From contig JACJGO010000009.1 in the NCBI GenBank assembly GCA_014163555.1, positions 62,001 to 126,000 of the forward strand: 64,000 nucleotides of DNA, read 5' to 3'. Shown in pieces: positions 33,905 to 42,788 of the stretch. This DNA is from Flavisolibacter longurius. Lineage in GTDB: Bacteria > Bacteroidota > Bacteroidia > Chitinophagales > Chitinophagaceae. Every line of letters starts with the position of its first letter. Position 1 is the first letter of the stretch. The notes under the pieces were generated by a model. The model was not told the DNA's origin. It saw only the letters and a list, made by a program, of their open reading frames with translations, and made no database searches. Made by a program: the position numbers and the translations under genes.

Positions 33905-34486
33905 ATGCTTTTACGTCTAATTCCTTTCCATATACAATTAGCAAAACTTACGGGTCGCAGGTTTTTTTTATGCATCATGCTGCCATTGGTTTTTTTATTA
34001 TCCTGCACCAATCCGGAAAGCATTGATAAAACCGGGGCAAAAGATAAACCGGATGGAAAAGTGGTTTCTATCAGTGATGGTGATACATTCCGTTTGCTGA
34101 CAGAAGAAAAAGAAACCATCAGGGTTCGGCTGCATGGCATCGATGCCCCGGAAAAAGGACAGGATTTCAGCACGCAGTCCAAGACGGCGCTGAGCGATCT
34201 GATATTTGGAAAAGAGGTAAAACTGGAACAAAAAGATAAAGACCGGTATGGCCGCATTGTAGCCGTTGTTTACAGCAACGGCCTGAATGTAAACGAAGAA
34301 ATGCTGCGTCGTGGCCTGGTATGGCATTACACCGAATACGATAAATCCCAAGCCTGGACACAGTTGGAGCAAATGGCCCGTAAAAATAAAATCGGTTTGT
34401 GGAGTCAACCTTCACCCACCCCGCCCTGGGAGTTCAGAAGGGAAAAACGCATGGAAAAAGAAGGACAGAGTCAATTGACAGAATAA
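33905..34486 (+). CDS. thermonuclease-family lipoprotein
   Basis: 193 residues from ATG 33905. A hydrophobic stretch ends in the lipobox LLSC (Cys near residue 33), so the protein is probably lipid-anchored. The SNase fold follows: VVSISDGDTFRLL, RVRLHGIDAPEKGQDF with the catalytic Arg, and a second Arg region LRRGLVWHYTEYD. It probably degrades extracellular or periplasmic nucleic acid. Confidence 0.88.
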   Translation: MLLRLIPFHIQLAKLTGRRFFLCIMLPLVFLLSCTNPESIDKTGAKDKPDGKVVSISDGDTFRLLTEEKETIRVRLHGIDAPEKGQDFSTQSKTALSDLIFGKEVKLEQKDKDRYGRIVAVVYSNGLNVNEEMLRRGLVWHYTEYDKSQAWTQLEQMARKNKIGLWSQPSPTPPWEFRREKRMEKEGQSQLTE

Positions 34487-34793
34487 CCAATCAGCATTTG
34501 CAAAGCTTAAGTGTTATTTCGCAATACTTTTTTCATTTTGCGTATATATTTAAGAAAACTTCTTAGCAGGTTAGATTCACTCTCCGTTTCTCAATTTCAT
34601 GTAATCGATTTTCTTTCCCGTAATTACGCTTTCTATTATTGATTTCCTGGCCCTGAGGCGAATTATATGCAACAAAGACTATCACCCGATCAGGGTATAT
34701 GCCACCCTTCTAAATGAAATAATTTTAAATCGTCCAGCATATCCTCCTGAAAGCTTTCCGATCCCTCTTCGTAATTGGCCCGAAACAATTGGT
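34487..34793. other. non-coding gap before the dockerin-like gene
   Basis: About 300 AT-rich bases with no clear gene, repeat or promoter box. Confidence 0.5.
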
Positions 34794-36410
34794 ATGAAAA
34801 AGATCAATGTATTTCTAGCTGGCTTGGTGATTAGTCAACTTTGTACGGCTCAACTGGTAAACAACGGCAGCACAATAACCGTACAACCCGGTGCAGTTTT
34901 GTTCTGTGGCGAAAACCTTGCAAATGCAGGCGGTACGCTTACCAATAATGGTAGAGTGGTAGTGCAAGGAAATTTTGTGAACAGTGCTATTTATAATTCC
35001 ACCACCAATGATGACTCATTGATCCTTGCCGGTCCCAGCGATGTTTTGCTGACGGCAGGAAATTCTTCCCTTCATTACCTGCAGGTAAATAAAGGGGAAG
35101 CTACCGACCTGGTAACACTGGGGTCTTCTGTTACCATTCGATCCAAACTGGATTATCTGGCAGGTAGCCTTTCTACGGATCATGCGGCCAATCCATCTTT
35201 TATTTTATCAGCGCCGGCAACGGCGGTTTTCAATTTTGCTGCCGGCCGGGAAATAGCCGGAAAGGTGCAACGGACAGGTTGGACAAACGGGGATTCCCGG
35301 ATTTTCAACAGTGCCAACATGGAGGTGTTAACCAATGGGGGAACGGCACCCACAGAAATGACGGTGCTTATGTTGCCCCAGGCATTCGGTGGCGATCCAT
35401 CCCAGGCAGAACGAGAAGTGAAAAGGAAATTCACGTTTTCTTATCAAGGTGGTTCTGGTTTTACGGCAGATATCCGGTTGCCTTATGGTGATGAAGAAAT
35501 AAACACCAATACCGAAACCAACCTCGTTCCCTGGCATCTGAACGCCTCCGAATGGAATGCAAAGTTGACGGCGGTTTCCAGAAATGCGGCCAGCAACTGG
35601 GTTTCTGCCACGGGAATCTCCGCTACCCAACTGGCACAGGAATGGAAACTGGCCGACCCGAATTATACATTTCATGTTACTGCCCTCTTACGCGGTACCT
35701 GGAACGGCAGCGCCATGAATACTTCTTTGCAGGCTGTGCTACCTTACACGCAGCCGTATACTACTATACCATTTCAATACAACGGAAACGAAACTGTGAC
35801 TGCCATCCCGGCCAATGTTGTTGACTGGGTGCTCGTTGAATTGCGCAAACCGGCGAGTGGACTCCCTGCTGATGCCAATGCTGCATCCATTATCGGCAGA
35901 GCCGCGGGTTTTTTAAAAAGTGACGGAACGATCGTTGCCCTGGATGGAACAACTCCTCTTCATTTCAACATCAGCAAACAAGGTCCTTCGTTCATTACGG
36001 TTCGTCACCGAAATCACCTGGGTGTAATGAGCAATGTGATCCTTTCCAATGCAGCTGGTACGTTTACCAACAATTTTACATTGTTAGCTAATGCATACAA
36101 AAATGCAAGCCTGTCTTCACAGCCGATGACGTTACTTTCCGGCGGCAAGTACGGTTTGTGGGCCGGCGATGGCAACCGGTCCGGAAACATTGCTGCATCG
36201 GATATAACCAGCATCAGGAATGCGGTTGCCAATGGTTTATCGGGTTACCAGACGGCAGATGTAAACCTCAGCGGAAACTTGGCTGCCAGTGATGTTACCC
36301 TTACCAAAGCCATGATTGCGCAGGGAGCTCAGGGCAGCGCTCCGGCTCGTACTACGGGAACCAGTGCCGGTAAAGTTCAATCCCACGTTCCTGATCCTGT
36401 TAACGAATAA
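34794..36410 (+). CDS. large secreted protein with dockerin-like C-terminal repeats
   Basis: 538 residues with a signal peptide (MKKINVFLAGLVISQLCTAQ). Residues about 20-200 are Thr/Asn/Gly-rich, adhesin-like. Near 455-510 are two similar repeats, AGDGNRSGNIAASDIT and ADVNLSGNLAASDVT, in the dockerin-type D-x-N-x-x-G-x-x-x-x-S-D arrangement; the fifth position usually has Asp but is Ser here, so calcium binding is uncertain. There is no obvious T9SS tail. It is 27 bases before the next gene. Confidence 0.65.
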   Translation: MKKINVFLAGLVISQLCTAQLVNNGSTITVQPGAVLFCGENLANAGGTLTNNGRVVVQGNFVNSAIYNSTTNDDSLILAGPSDVLLTAGNSSLHYLQVNKGEATDLVTLGSSVTIRSKLDYLAGSLSTDHAANPSFILSAPATAVFNFAAGREIAGKVQRTGWTNGDSRIFNSANMEVLTNGGTAPTEMTVLMLPQAFGGDPSQAEREVKRKFTFSYQGGSGFTADIRLPYGDEEINTNTETNLVPWHLNASEWNAKLTAVSRNAASNWVSATGISATQLAQEWKLADPNYTFHVTALLRGTWNGSAMNTSLQAVLPYTQPYTTIPFQYNGNETVTAIPANVVDWVLVELRKPASGLPADANAASIIGRAAGFLKSDGTIVALDGTTPLHFNISKQGPSFITVRHRNHLGVMSNVILSNAAGTFTNNFTLLANAYKNASLSSQPMTLLSGGKYGLWAGDGNRSGNIAASDITSIRNAVANGLSGYQTADVNLSGNLAASDVTLTKAMIAQGAQGSAPARTTGTSAGKVQSHVPDPVNE

Positions 36411-36437
36411 ACATTGCAATCAATACAATACAGTCGT

Positions 36438-37649
36438 ATGAAAAAAGCGTTACCCCTAAGTCTTTGCTTTATTGTCCTTCTGCTTATCTGCCATAGCTCT
36501 ACCCGGGCACAAGGCAGTGCGGCCGAGTGGCGTCTCACAAATGCTGGTTTCAGTGCCATTGATCCGGATGGTGAGGCAGGACCGGCAACAGGATCGGCAA
36601 CATTTACCCTGCAGGTGCGTTCGCTGAGCGGGACGCTAAACGATATTACTGCCATGACTCTAGGCTGGTCCTGGCAATCCGCCAATGTCATGATCCCGAC
36701 TACGGCAGGTGGAACGGGGATTTCTGCTCCAGGGTGTACAACACCGGTAAACAATCCCGGTAACGTGGTATTGGCCGATGCATTTACTGCTGCTGGCTTT
36801 ACGTTTAATACCGTGAACCAGTGTTTCGTGAATAATCAGGAGGTCAACGGACGAACATTTGACCGCACCGTGATTGGCACACTGGAATCAAGTACCAACG
36901 GCATTGACCTGACCACTGCCTGGACAAATGTTTTTACCGTCACGCTTTGGACCTTAAACGCAACAGCACCGCAGGGCGGGTATGTGATCATCAATTCGAC
37001 CAACCTGGGTACGCCGGGCGGTTTCGGAAACTACGAGATTGCCGATATTTTGGGCAACCCTTACGAGTCGAATTCATTGACCTATACAACAGCACTGGCC
37101 CTGATTGGAACGCCACTGCCGGTACAGTTCACCCGCTTTACAGTTGATTGTTCTCCCGCTGGCAACACAATCTTCTGGAATACAGCCGCAGAAAAAGACA
37201 ACAGCCATTTTGAAGTGGAGAAAAGCAGCAATGGAAGCAACTGGGAAAGCATTGGTCGTGTAAATGGCAACAGCATGCGTGCCTACCAGCTTACCGATAA
37301 GACAGGTGGAGAAGCCCAGTACAGGATCAAACAGGTGGACCTCAATGGAGCGGTTTCTTATACAAACGTTGTGCGTACACAGTGCGGTAATAATGCCATC
37401 ATGGTGAATCTGTATCCGAAACCGGCAAGAGATAAGATGACGTTGCAGATAGCCTCAGACAGGACGCTCAACACAAGAGTACAGGTAATCGACAATTACG
37501 GTCGTGTAGTAATGACTGTTCCGCTGCCGCTAATAAAAGGCAACAATACATTCAACTTATCGGTTGGTCACCTGTCGCAAGGACAATACTACCTGCGCAG
37601 TACGGACGAAAATGCAATCGTCAATCAACGGTTTACCATAGCCCGTTAA
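36438..37649 (+). CDS. secreted protein with T9SS type A sorting domain
   Basis: 403 residues from ATG 36438 with a signal peptide ending near TRAQ. The N-terminal half (about 25-225) is a beta-rich Gly/Thr region, the middle matches the usual domain around FEVEKSSNGSNWESIGRV, and the C-terminus (from NLYPKPARDKM) is a type IX secretion sorting domain (the usual NLYPNPA has Lys for Asn). It is exported and anchored or released by the type IX system. A terminator follows. Confidence 0.85.
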   Translation: MKKALPLSLCFIVLLLICHSSTRAQGSAAEWRLTNAGFSAIDPDGEAGPATGSATFTLQVRSLSGTLNDITAMTLGWSWQSANVMIPTTAGGTGISAPGCTTPVNNPGNVVLADAFTAAGFTFNTVNQCFVNNQEVNGRTFDRTVIGTLESSTNGIDLTTAWTNVFTVTLWTLNATAPQGGYVIINSTNLGTPGGFGNYEIADILGNPYESNSLTYTTALALIGTPLPVQFTRFTVDCSPAGNTIFWNTAAEKDNSHFEVEKSSNGSNWESIGRVNGNSMRAYQLTDKTGGEAQYRIKQVDLNGAVSYTNVVRTQCGNNAIMVNLYPKPARDKMTLQIASDRTLNTRVQVIDNYGRVVMTVPLPLIKGNNTFNLSVGHLSQGQYYLRSTDENAIVNQRFTIAR

Positions 37650-37670
37650 CCGTCAAACCAAAACCGAAAA

Positions 37671-37695
37671 GGCTGTCTACGGACAGCCGTTTTTG
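37671..37695 (+). terminator. terminator after the T9SS cargo gene
   Basis: GGCTGTC/GACAGCC stem with TACG loop followed by GTTTTTG. Confidence 0.85.
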
Positions 37696-37895
37696 TATTT
37701 ATCTGTGATTGCAGAAAACGTTAAAACTCTTATAAGTTGAAAGTAAAATAGCCAGGTCAATGGCAACAGCATCAAATGATGTTACCTTTTCGAAAGAGTA
37801 CAATTTGTGTGGGATATGTTCCTGATTACAGGTTAAGCAGGTGCTACAAAAGAAATTGAAGATGGAAAAGAGATGATCGTAAACATCTTCTCAGC

Positions 37896-39476
37896 TTATT
37901 CAAATAAGTCGTACTTGGTCTTGGGCCGACGAGCTTCCTGCCATTGAAAATTTTCCAGCCGCATTTCAGACGGCGGTTTTTGCCGGATTGGATAAACAGT
38001 ACCTTTCACCGAACTTCTGAGCACCACTTTGTTCAAATCGCCCTTTATAAAATAAAGATCAATGACATCGCTTTCCGTTTGATTAACGCTGGTAAAAGCG
38101 CTGTCCTTGTCCTGGATAAAATACACTGATTGTGCGGCGCCTCTTGCCCTGACAGAGTCCAGCAGGCCGTCGATAAAATAACCATCCATGCGTGTGCTCC
38201 GGATCTGGTTGTATGCTCCCGGCTGCACTTCCGATACCATAAAGCTGCGTTCCCATGCCTTTACGTATTGGGGCTTTTTATTTCGTGTAAACATGTAAAT
38301 CGTATCGCCGGTAATCTGGCTTTTACGGCTCCAAACCACGGGGTTTTGAAATAGCTGGAACACGGAATCTTTAAAGGAATAAAAAAGGCTGTCGCTGACC
38401 GACTGCACTGAATCGGAAAACACCCTTACATTCCTATACGCCTCAAAATAACGGTTGGTACTGTCATTGGGTGAAGGTGGTTTGGCATTGGCCGATGTGT
38501 CGATAAAAAGATCGGAGAGGCGGGCCGAAAATAAGGTGTCGGCAGCCACATAAATCGAATCATTCTCCTGGCGGATAATCATTAACGGCTTGTTGGTGGC
38601 AAGAAAGGCTTCGGACCGCTTGTTGGCAAAGATCTTATCTGCAATAATATTGATGCCTTTGGCTGTGTCGATCAGGATGCCCCGGCCTTCGATTTGCGTA
38701 ATGCCGGTTTCATCATCAGAAATAATATAATCGCCAACTACCGTTAGTGATTTGTCAACAATGGTGGTACGCTGGGTGAATTCAGCCTTTCCCGACTGCA
38801 GGTCATAGGTTCCTTCCGTGGTTTCAATCACCCGTCCTGAACTGTCTTTGATCTTTGTGGCTGCAATAAAACGGGCGGTACGGTATTCGGTGTTGTACAG
38901 GATCGAATCTGTTATCACCGTATTTCCCGGATCTTTCATTACCACATTCCGCTTAAAATAAATATCATGGATGTCGGCGTAATAAGTGCCCTCGGTGCTT
39001 GTGACCGTGGTACGCTGATTCACTACTTTTCCGCCGTTTTTATACGTTCCAATCTGGCGGGCAACATCATATTCAAGCGAAGGCGTGGTAAGGGTTCCAT
39101 GCCCATCAGTTAGGCGCACATTGCCATTCATGTACGCATACTTGCGGTCGTAATGATAGCGCATGGTGTTCGACCAAACATGCCCGGTATCGCTTTCGTT
39201 GATGTGAACATTGCCGAAGCCAGAAAATGTTTTGTCCGTTGTATTCAACACGGCACTGTCGCTGGAAAAAATGGTCGTTCCCTGCCGCAGTCGAACATTA
39301 CCGGCTAAAATCTGCAGTTCTGTTCCATCGGCCAGCCTGCGGAATTCCAGTTTGCGAACACCGGGCAAGATTTCTACAGGCGAGGAAGTATCGGAAGGCG
39401 TTGCCTGCCCCAGGGAAAAAAGGGTCAGGAACAAAAACGAAAGAAAAAAGAGGGATTGTTTACCGTTCATTTCCAT
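37896..39476 (-). CDS. OstA/LptA-like envelope protein
   Basis: 526 residues with a signal peptide ending near LGQA. The body is a beta-rich chain of OstA-like repeats (e.g. GTTIFSSDSAVLNTTDKTFSGFGNVHI and later similar strands), as in LptA/LptC, which carry LPS across the periplasm. It is long for LptA, suggesting a Bacteroidota-type variant. Its start overlaps the MCE stop (TAATG), so the two are co-translated. Confidence 0.78.
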   Translation of the reverse strand: MEMNGKQSLFFLSFLFLTLFSLGQATPSDTSSPVEILPGVRKLEFRRLADGTELQILAGNVRLRQGTTIFSSDSAVLNTTDKTFSGFGNVHINESDTGHVWSNTMRYHYDRKYAYMNGNVRLTDGHGTLTTPSLEYDVARQIGTYKNGGKVVNQRTTVTSTEGTYYADIHDIYFKRNVVMKDPGNTVITDSILYNTEYRTARFIAATKIKDSSGRVIETTEGTYDLQSGKAEFTQRTTIVDKSLTVVGDYIISDDETGITQIEGRGILIDTAKGINIIADKIFANKRSEAFLATNKPLMIIRQENDSIYVAADTLFSARLSDLFIDTSANAKPPSPNDSTNRYFEAYRNVRVFSDSVQSVSDSLFYSFKDSVFQLFQNPVVWSRKSQITGDTIYMFTRNKKPQYVKAWERSFMVSEVQPGAYNQIRSTRMDGYFIDGLLDSVRARGAAQSVYFIQDKDSAFTSVNQTESDVIDLYFIKGDLNKVVLRSSVKGTVYPIRQKPPSEMRLENFQWQEARRPKTKYDLFE

Positions 39477-40480
39477 TACCGGGGAATCGTATCCTTCGGT
39501 GCTGGCGAAGTTATCGGTTCAGCTCCTTTCTTTCCACCAAAGACGGAAATATTAACGTAGCGTTTCGGGTGAATGCGGATGTCGTCCAGCAGGATCTCGG
39601 CGCTAAGCGCCACCTTGTCAAGCCTGTTCGAAACATCACCCAGACGGTCGTACAATTGGCGATCGTTCATCAGAAGGCCTAGCGTACCATTATTGGAGTT
39701 AAACCGGGAGACAGTGGTTTGCAGTTCGCCAATGGTAGACTGTAGTGCCGAAACCACCCCTTCGATATTGGCATTGGCAAGTCTTGACGTGGTTACTTCC
39801 ACATTGCGTAGAGAGCTGTTGATCACATCATTGTTCCGGGCCAGGTTGCCGGTAATGTCATTTACATTCTGGAGCGAACGGGCAAGTGCACCGTTTTGCA
39901 CATCCAGCAGTTGCGCCATTTCTGCCGATGTAACCGACAGGTTGGTGATCAATCCGCGCAGGTTATTTTTTGTATTGGGATCAAAAATGCTGTTTAGGCC
40001 ACCAATCACCAGCTTTAATGAATCAAAGGTTTCATTCAGACGGGTGAGGGTAGGGGCTACCTGTGCTTTCAGATCGCTCAGTAAACTCATGTCGGCACGG
40101 GTTGAAATGCTGTCGCCGGATTGCAGGTAAGCATTGGCCGGACCTTTTTCAATATTGATATAGGCCGAACCCAGGACCGTTCCGTCAATCAGAGCAACAG
40201 AGTTACGGGGAATAGCAATGTTTTTGTCTACATGCAGTTCAACAATAATGCTGTTGACTTCCTGGTCGGCTGGTTTAAAATCAGCAACCGTACCCACATT
40301 CAGCCCATTTATTTTAATGACATTTGAACGTTCCAGTGCTCCAATATTGGGAAAGCGGGCATAAAGAACAAAAGGCTTGTTGAAAACCTGGTTACCTTTT
40401 AAGAAATTGAATCCGAAAATGAGGATGGCTATCGCGGCTATGGCTAAAATACCAACTTTTACTTCATTAGAAATCTTCAT
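39476..40480 (-). CDS. MCE-family (MlaD-like) lipid transport protein
   Basis: 334 residues from MKISNEVKVGILA; the frame is open further upstream but this is the family N-terminus. One membrane helix (about 8-25) precedes the MCE domain, with PNIGALERSNVIKINGLNVGTV near 45-66, and a long helical C-terminus. MCE proteins form hexamers that move phospholipids between membranes. The partner ATPase/permease genes are not adjacent. Confidence 0.85.
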   Translation of the reverse strand: MKISNEVKVGILAIAAIAILIFGFNFLKGNQVFNKPFVLYARFPNIGALERSNVIKINGLNVGTVADFKPADQEVNSIIVELHVDKNIAIPRNSVALIDGTVLGSAYINIEKGPANAYLQSGDSISTRADMSLLSDLKAQVAPTLTRLNETFDSLKLVIGGLNSIFDPNTKNNLRGLITNLSVTSAEMAQLLDVQNGALARSLQNVNDITGNLARNNDVINSSLRNVEVTTSRLANANIEGVVSALQSTIGELQTTVSRFNSNNGTLGLLMNDRQLYDRLGDVSNRLDKVALSAEILLDDIRIHPKRYVNISVFGGKKGAEPITSPAPKDTIPR

Positions 40481-40611
40481 GCATTCGTGGTTTTCGTCTG
40501 TAGGAACCTGCCAATTCGAGCCTAAATTAAAGAATAAATCGGTCAAAAGAGGAACGGAACGCAACAGACACTACCTGAGGTTTAAAAAATCGTACCAATC
40601 AGGAAAAAGAA

Positions 40612-40640
40612 AAAGCCGGATCCATCATCAATCCGGCTTT
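40612..40640 (-). terminator. terminator between the amidase and MCE genes
   Basis: AAAGCCGGAT (40612-40621) pairs with ATCCGGCTTT (40631-40640), with a T-rich run on the minus strand; it separates the amidase transcript from the MCE-OstA pair. Confidence 0.75.
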
Positions 40641-40660
40641 CACGCTACTCTCGTTACCTC

Positions 40661-41677
40661 TTATTTTGTATGGGTTGCTGTGTGGTGGTCGAAGGCCTCC
40701 AGCATTTGTTCATTCACGGCCGTTGCGGGTTGGTTGCGAACTGGTGCCGAAGCACTGCCCGGCGTTTGTTTTTTCTCCAGCCATTTGATGTAATTATCCA
40801 CGGCTTTGGTAATGCATTCGGAAATTTCATTCTGTCCTTTTTCGCTGTTCAGATATTCTTCTTCCTGCGGGTTGGTAATAAAGCCGGTTTCCACCAAAAT
40901 GCTGGGCATGGCCGTAGCCTGCAGCACCCAAATACCAACCTGCCGTTGTTTGGGACCACCGCTAACCCGGCCCACTTTGGCAAATTGTTCTTCCACCATC
41001 TGCGAAAGAGTGGCACTGCGCAGCCCAAACTGTTTTGTTTTCACCAGGGACAGGGCAATGAATTCAGGAGAGTTTGGATCTATCTCGCCATATTTTTCCT
41101 TGTAATTCTCTTCTGCCAGCATGGGAGCATTTTCACGGATGGCTGTTTCCTTATCTTCTGCTTTGTGTGCCCCCCAGATGTAGGTCTGCGTACCAACTGC
41201 TCTTGAATTGGGCACTGTGTACGTTCTGTATTGGGGAACCTTGCGGGTATGTTTTTTCTTCTTTTTGCCTTTTCCTGTGTAATAAACTTCGTTACGGTAA
41301 CCCGTCAGCTCCCGGCGTGTCAGCGGGGGCATGGCGTTCACGTGGATCGATATGAATAAATCACCGCGGTTTCTATTGGCAATATTGGCCCGTTCCCGGA
41401 GGTCGACAATTTTCTCCGTAGGTCGGGTTTCAATGATCTTTACATCCGGAAATTCTTTTTTAAGTTGAGTGACCAGCTTTTTGGAAACGGCAAAGCAAAT
41501 TTCATCTTCATAAGAATAGCTTCCTTTAGCCCCGTTGTGTCCGCCACTTGGCATAATGCCATGGCCGGCATCAATGATAATGGTACGCAAAACCTGTTGC
41601 TTTGGCGCAGGCTCGTAAGCAGTAAACAGAACCAGCGCTCCAAGAAGTGTGAATAGGGATAGCGTTTTTTTTACCAT
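40661..41677 (-). CDS. N-acetylmuramoyl-L-alanine amidase (Amidase_3), copy 1
   Basis: 338 residues with an N-terminal hydrophobic segment (signal or anchor). Zinc-amidase motifs: TIIIDAGHGIMPSGGHNG, ISIHVNAMPP and PSILVETGFITNPQEEEYL. A basic KKKKKH insertion is seen near 140. It cleaves the stem peptide from MurNAc in cell-wall remodelling or division. It is a paralogue of the neighbouring gene at 41750. Confidence 0.9.
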   Translation of the reverse strand: MVKKTLSLFTLLGALVLFTAYEPAPKQQVLRTIIIDAGHGIMPSGGHNGAKGSYSYEDEICFAVSKKLVTQLKKEFPDVKIIETRPTEKIVDLRERANIANRNRGDLFISIHVNAMPPLTRRELTGYRNEVYYTGKGKKKKKHTRKVPQYRTYTVPNSRAVGTQTYIWGAHKAEDKETAIRENAPMLAEENYKEKYGEIDPNSPEFIALSLVKTKQFGLRSATLSQMVEEQFAKVGRVSGGPKQRQVGIWVLQATAMPSILVETGFITNPQEEEYLNSEKGQNEISECITKAVDNYIKWLEKKQTPGSASAPVRNQPATAVNEQMLEAFDHHTATHTK

Positions 41678-41749
41678 ACTCTGTGTTCTTTAAGATGATG
41701 ATTGGATTTTATGGCAGCTTTCTGCGCAAAAGAACGATGTTCGTCAACA

Positions 41750-42709
41750 TTAATTGTTTGCCGTGCTTATTTCCTGCGCCGGCTTGGGCTGTTCCAGCGA
41801 AGCAATATAAGCTTTGATAGCGTTTAAGATATCCTGCACAATCTCATTCTGCCCTTCTTCACTGTTCATGTACTGCTCTTCTTCCGTGTTGGAAATAAAG
41901 CCGGCTTCCACCAGGATGCTGGGCATTCCGGTGGCGTGGAGCACCCAGATGCCTTTTTCGTTCCGCTGCTTGACACCGCGGTTGATGCGGCCGCGTTTTT
42001 CAAATTCCTGCTGCACCAGTTCGGCCAGCTTCAGGCTTTTTTTGAAGAATTTTTGGGTATAGATCAACTTCAGGGCGTTGAAAACCGGGTCGTTTTCAGG
42101 ATAGCCGTTCGTGCTGTCTTCTTCCAGGTCGGCAAATTCGGCATGATCGCCTACCAGTTGTTCTTTGTGCGAATTTTCTGCAGCCGTCCAGATAAAGGTT
42201 TCAGTGCCCCTGGATGGATTCTGAACATAAACGGTTTCATACACCGGCACTTTTACGGTTGTCTTGCGCCGTTTTTTGCCTTTGCCTACCCATTGTTCCT
42301 TTTCGGTATAATCCACAATCCGGCGTTCATTCCATCCGCCCGGTGAACGGCCGGCAGAGTTGCAGTGAATAGAAATAAAAAGATCAGCCTTGGATTCGTT
42401 GGCGAAGTTGGCCCGGTAGCGGTCACCATCGCGTTTGGTAGGACTGTTGCCTGGAAAAATATCCGTTGTTCGAGTGAACAATACTTTGATGCTGGGAAGT
42501 TCTGTTGCCAGCTTTTCTCCTAATTTTTTACCAAGAATCAGGGTAAGTTGTGCTTCCGTGGAGATCAGGCCTCTTGCTCCCGGATCGGCGCCGCCATGGC
42601 CGGGATCAATGATGATGGTTTTTACAGCCTGTTTTTGTGCTTCTGAAAGTTGGGGACATAACAAAAACAGCAACACACAGGGCAATAGGATAATTGTTTT
42701 TTTTAGCAT
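41750..42709 (-). CDS. N-acetylmuramoyl-L-alanine amidase (Amidase_3), copy 2
   Basis: 319 residues with a signal peptide (MLKKTIILLPCVLLFLLCPQLSEAQ). The same order of motifs as copy 1: TIIIDPGHGGADPGARG, ISIHCNSAGRSPGG and PSILVEAGFISNTEEEQYM, with a similar basic insertion (GKGKKRRKTT). The two copies are adjacent and share their internal layout, pointing to a tandem duplication. It lies 79 bases from divergent lptD. Confidence 0.9.
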   Translation of the reverse strand: MLKKTIILLPCVLLFLLCPQLSEAQKQAVKTIIIDPGHGGADPGARGLISTEAQLTLILGKKLGEKLATELPSIKVLFTRTTDIFPGNSPTKRDGDRYRANFANESKADLFISIHCNSAGRSPGGWNERRIVDYTEKEQWVGKGKKRRKTTVKVPVYETVYVQNPSRGTETFIWTAAENSHKEQLVGDHAEFADLEEDSTNGYPENDPVFNALKLIYTQKFFKKSLKLAELVQQEFEKRGRINRGVKQRNEKGIWVLHATGMPSILVEAGFISNTEEEQYMNSEEGQNEIVQDILNAIKAYIASLEQPKPAQEISTANN

Positions 42710-42769
42710 ACCAGATTTTTGAGCGACGGTTTAGTATTTTCTTCACAATTCACTTAAAAGGCAAACAGT

Positions 42770-42777
42770 TACTTTTG
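42770..42777 (+). promoter_or_regulatory. TAnnTTTG promoter box before lptD
   Basis: TACTTTTG, 11 bases before the ATG at 42789. Confidence 0.55.
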
Positions 42778-42788
42778 TTTCACACTGT

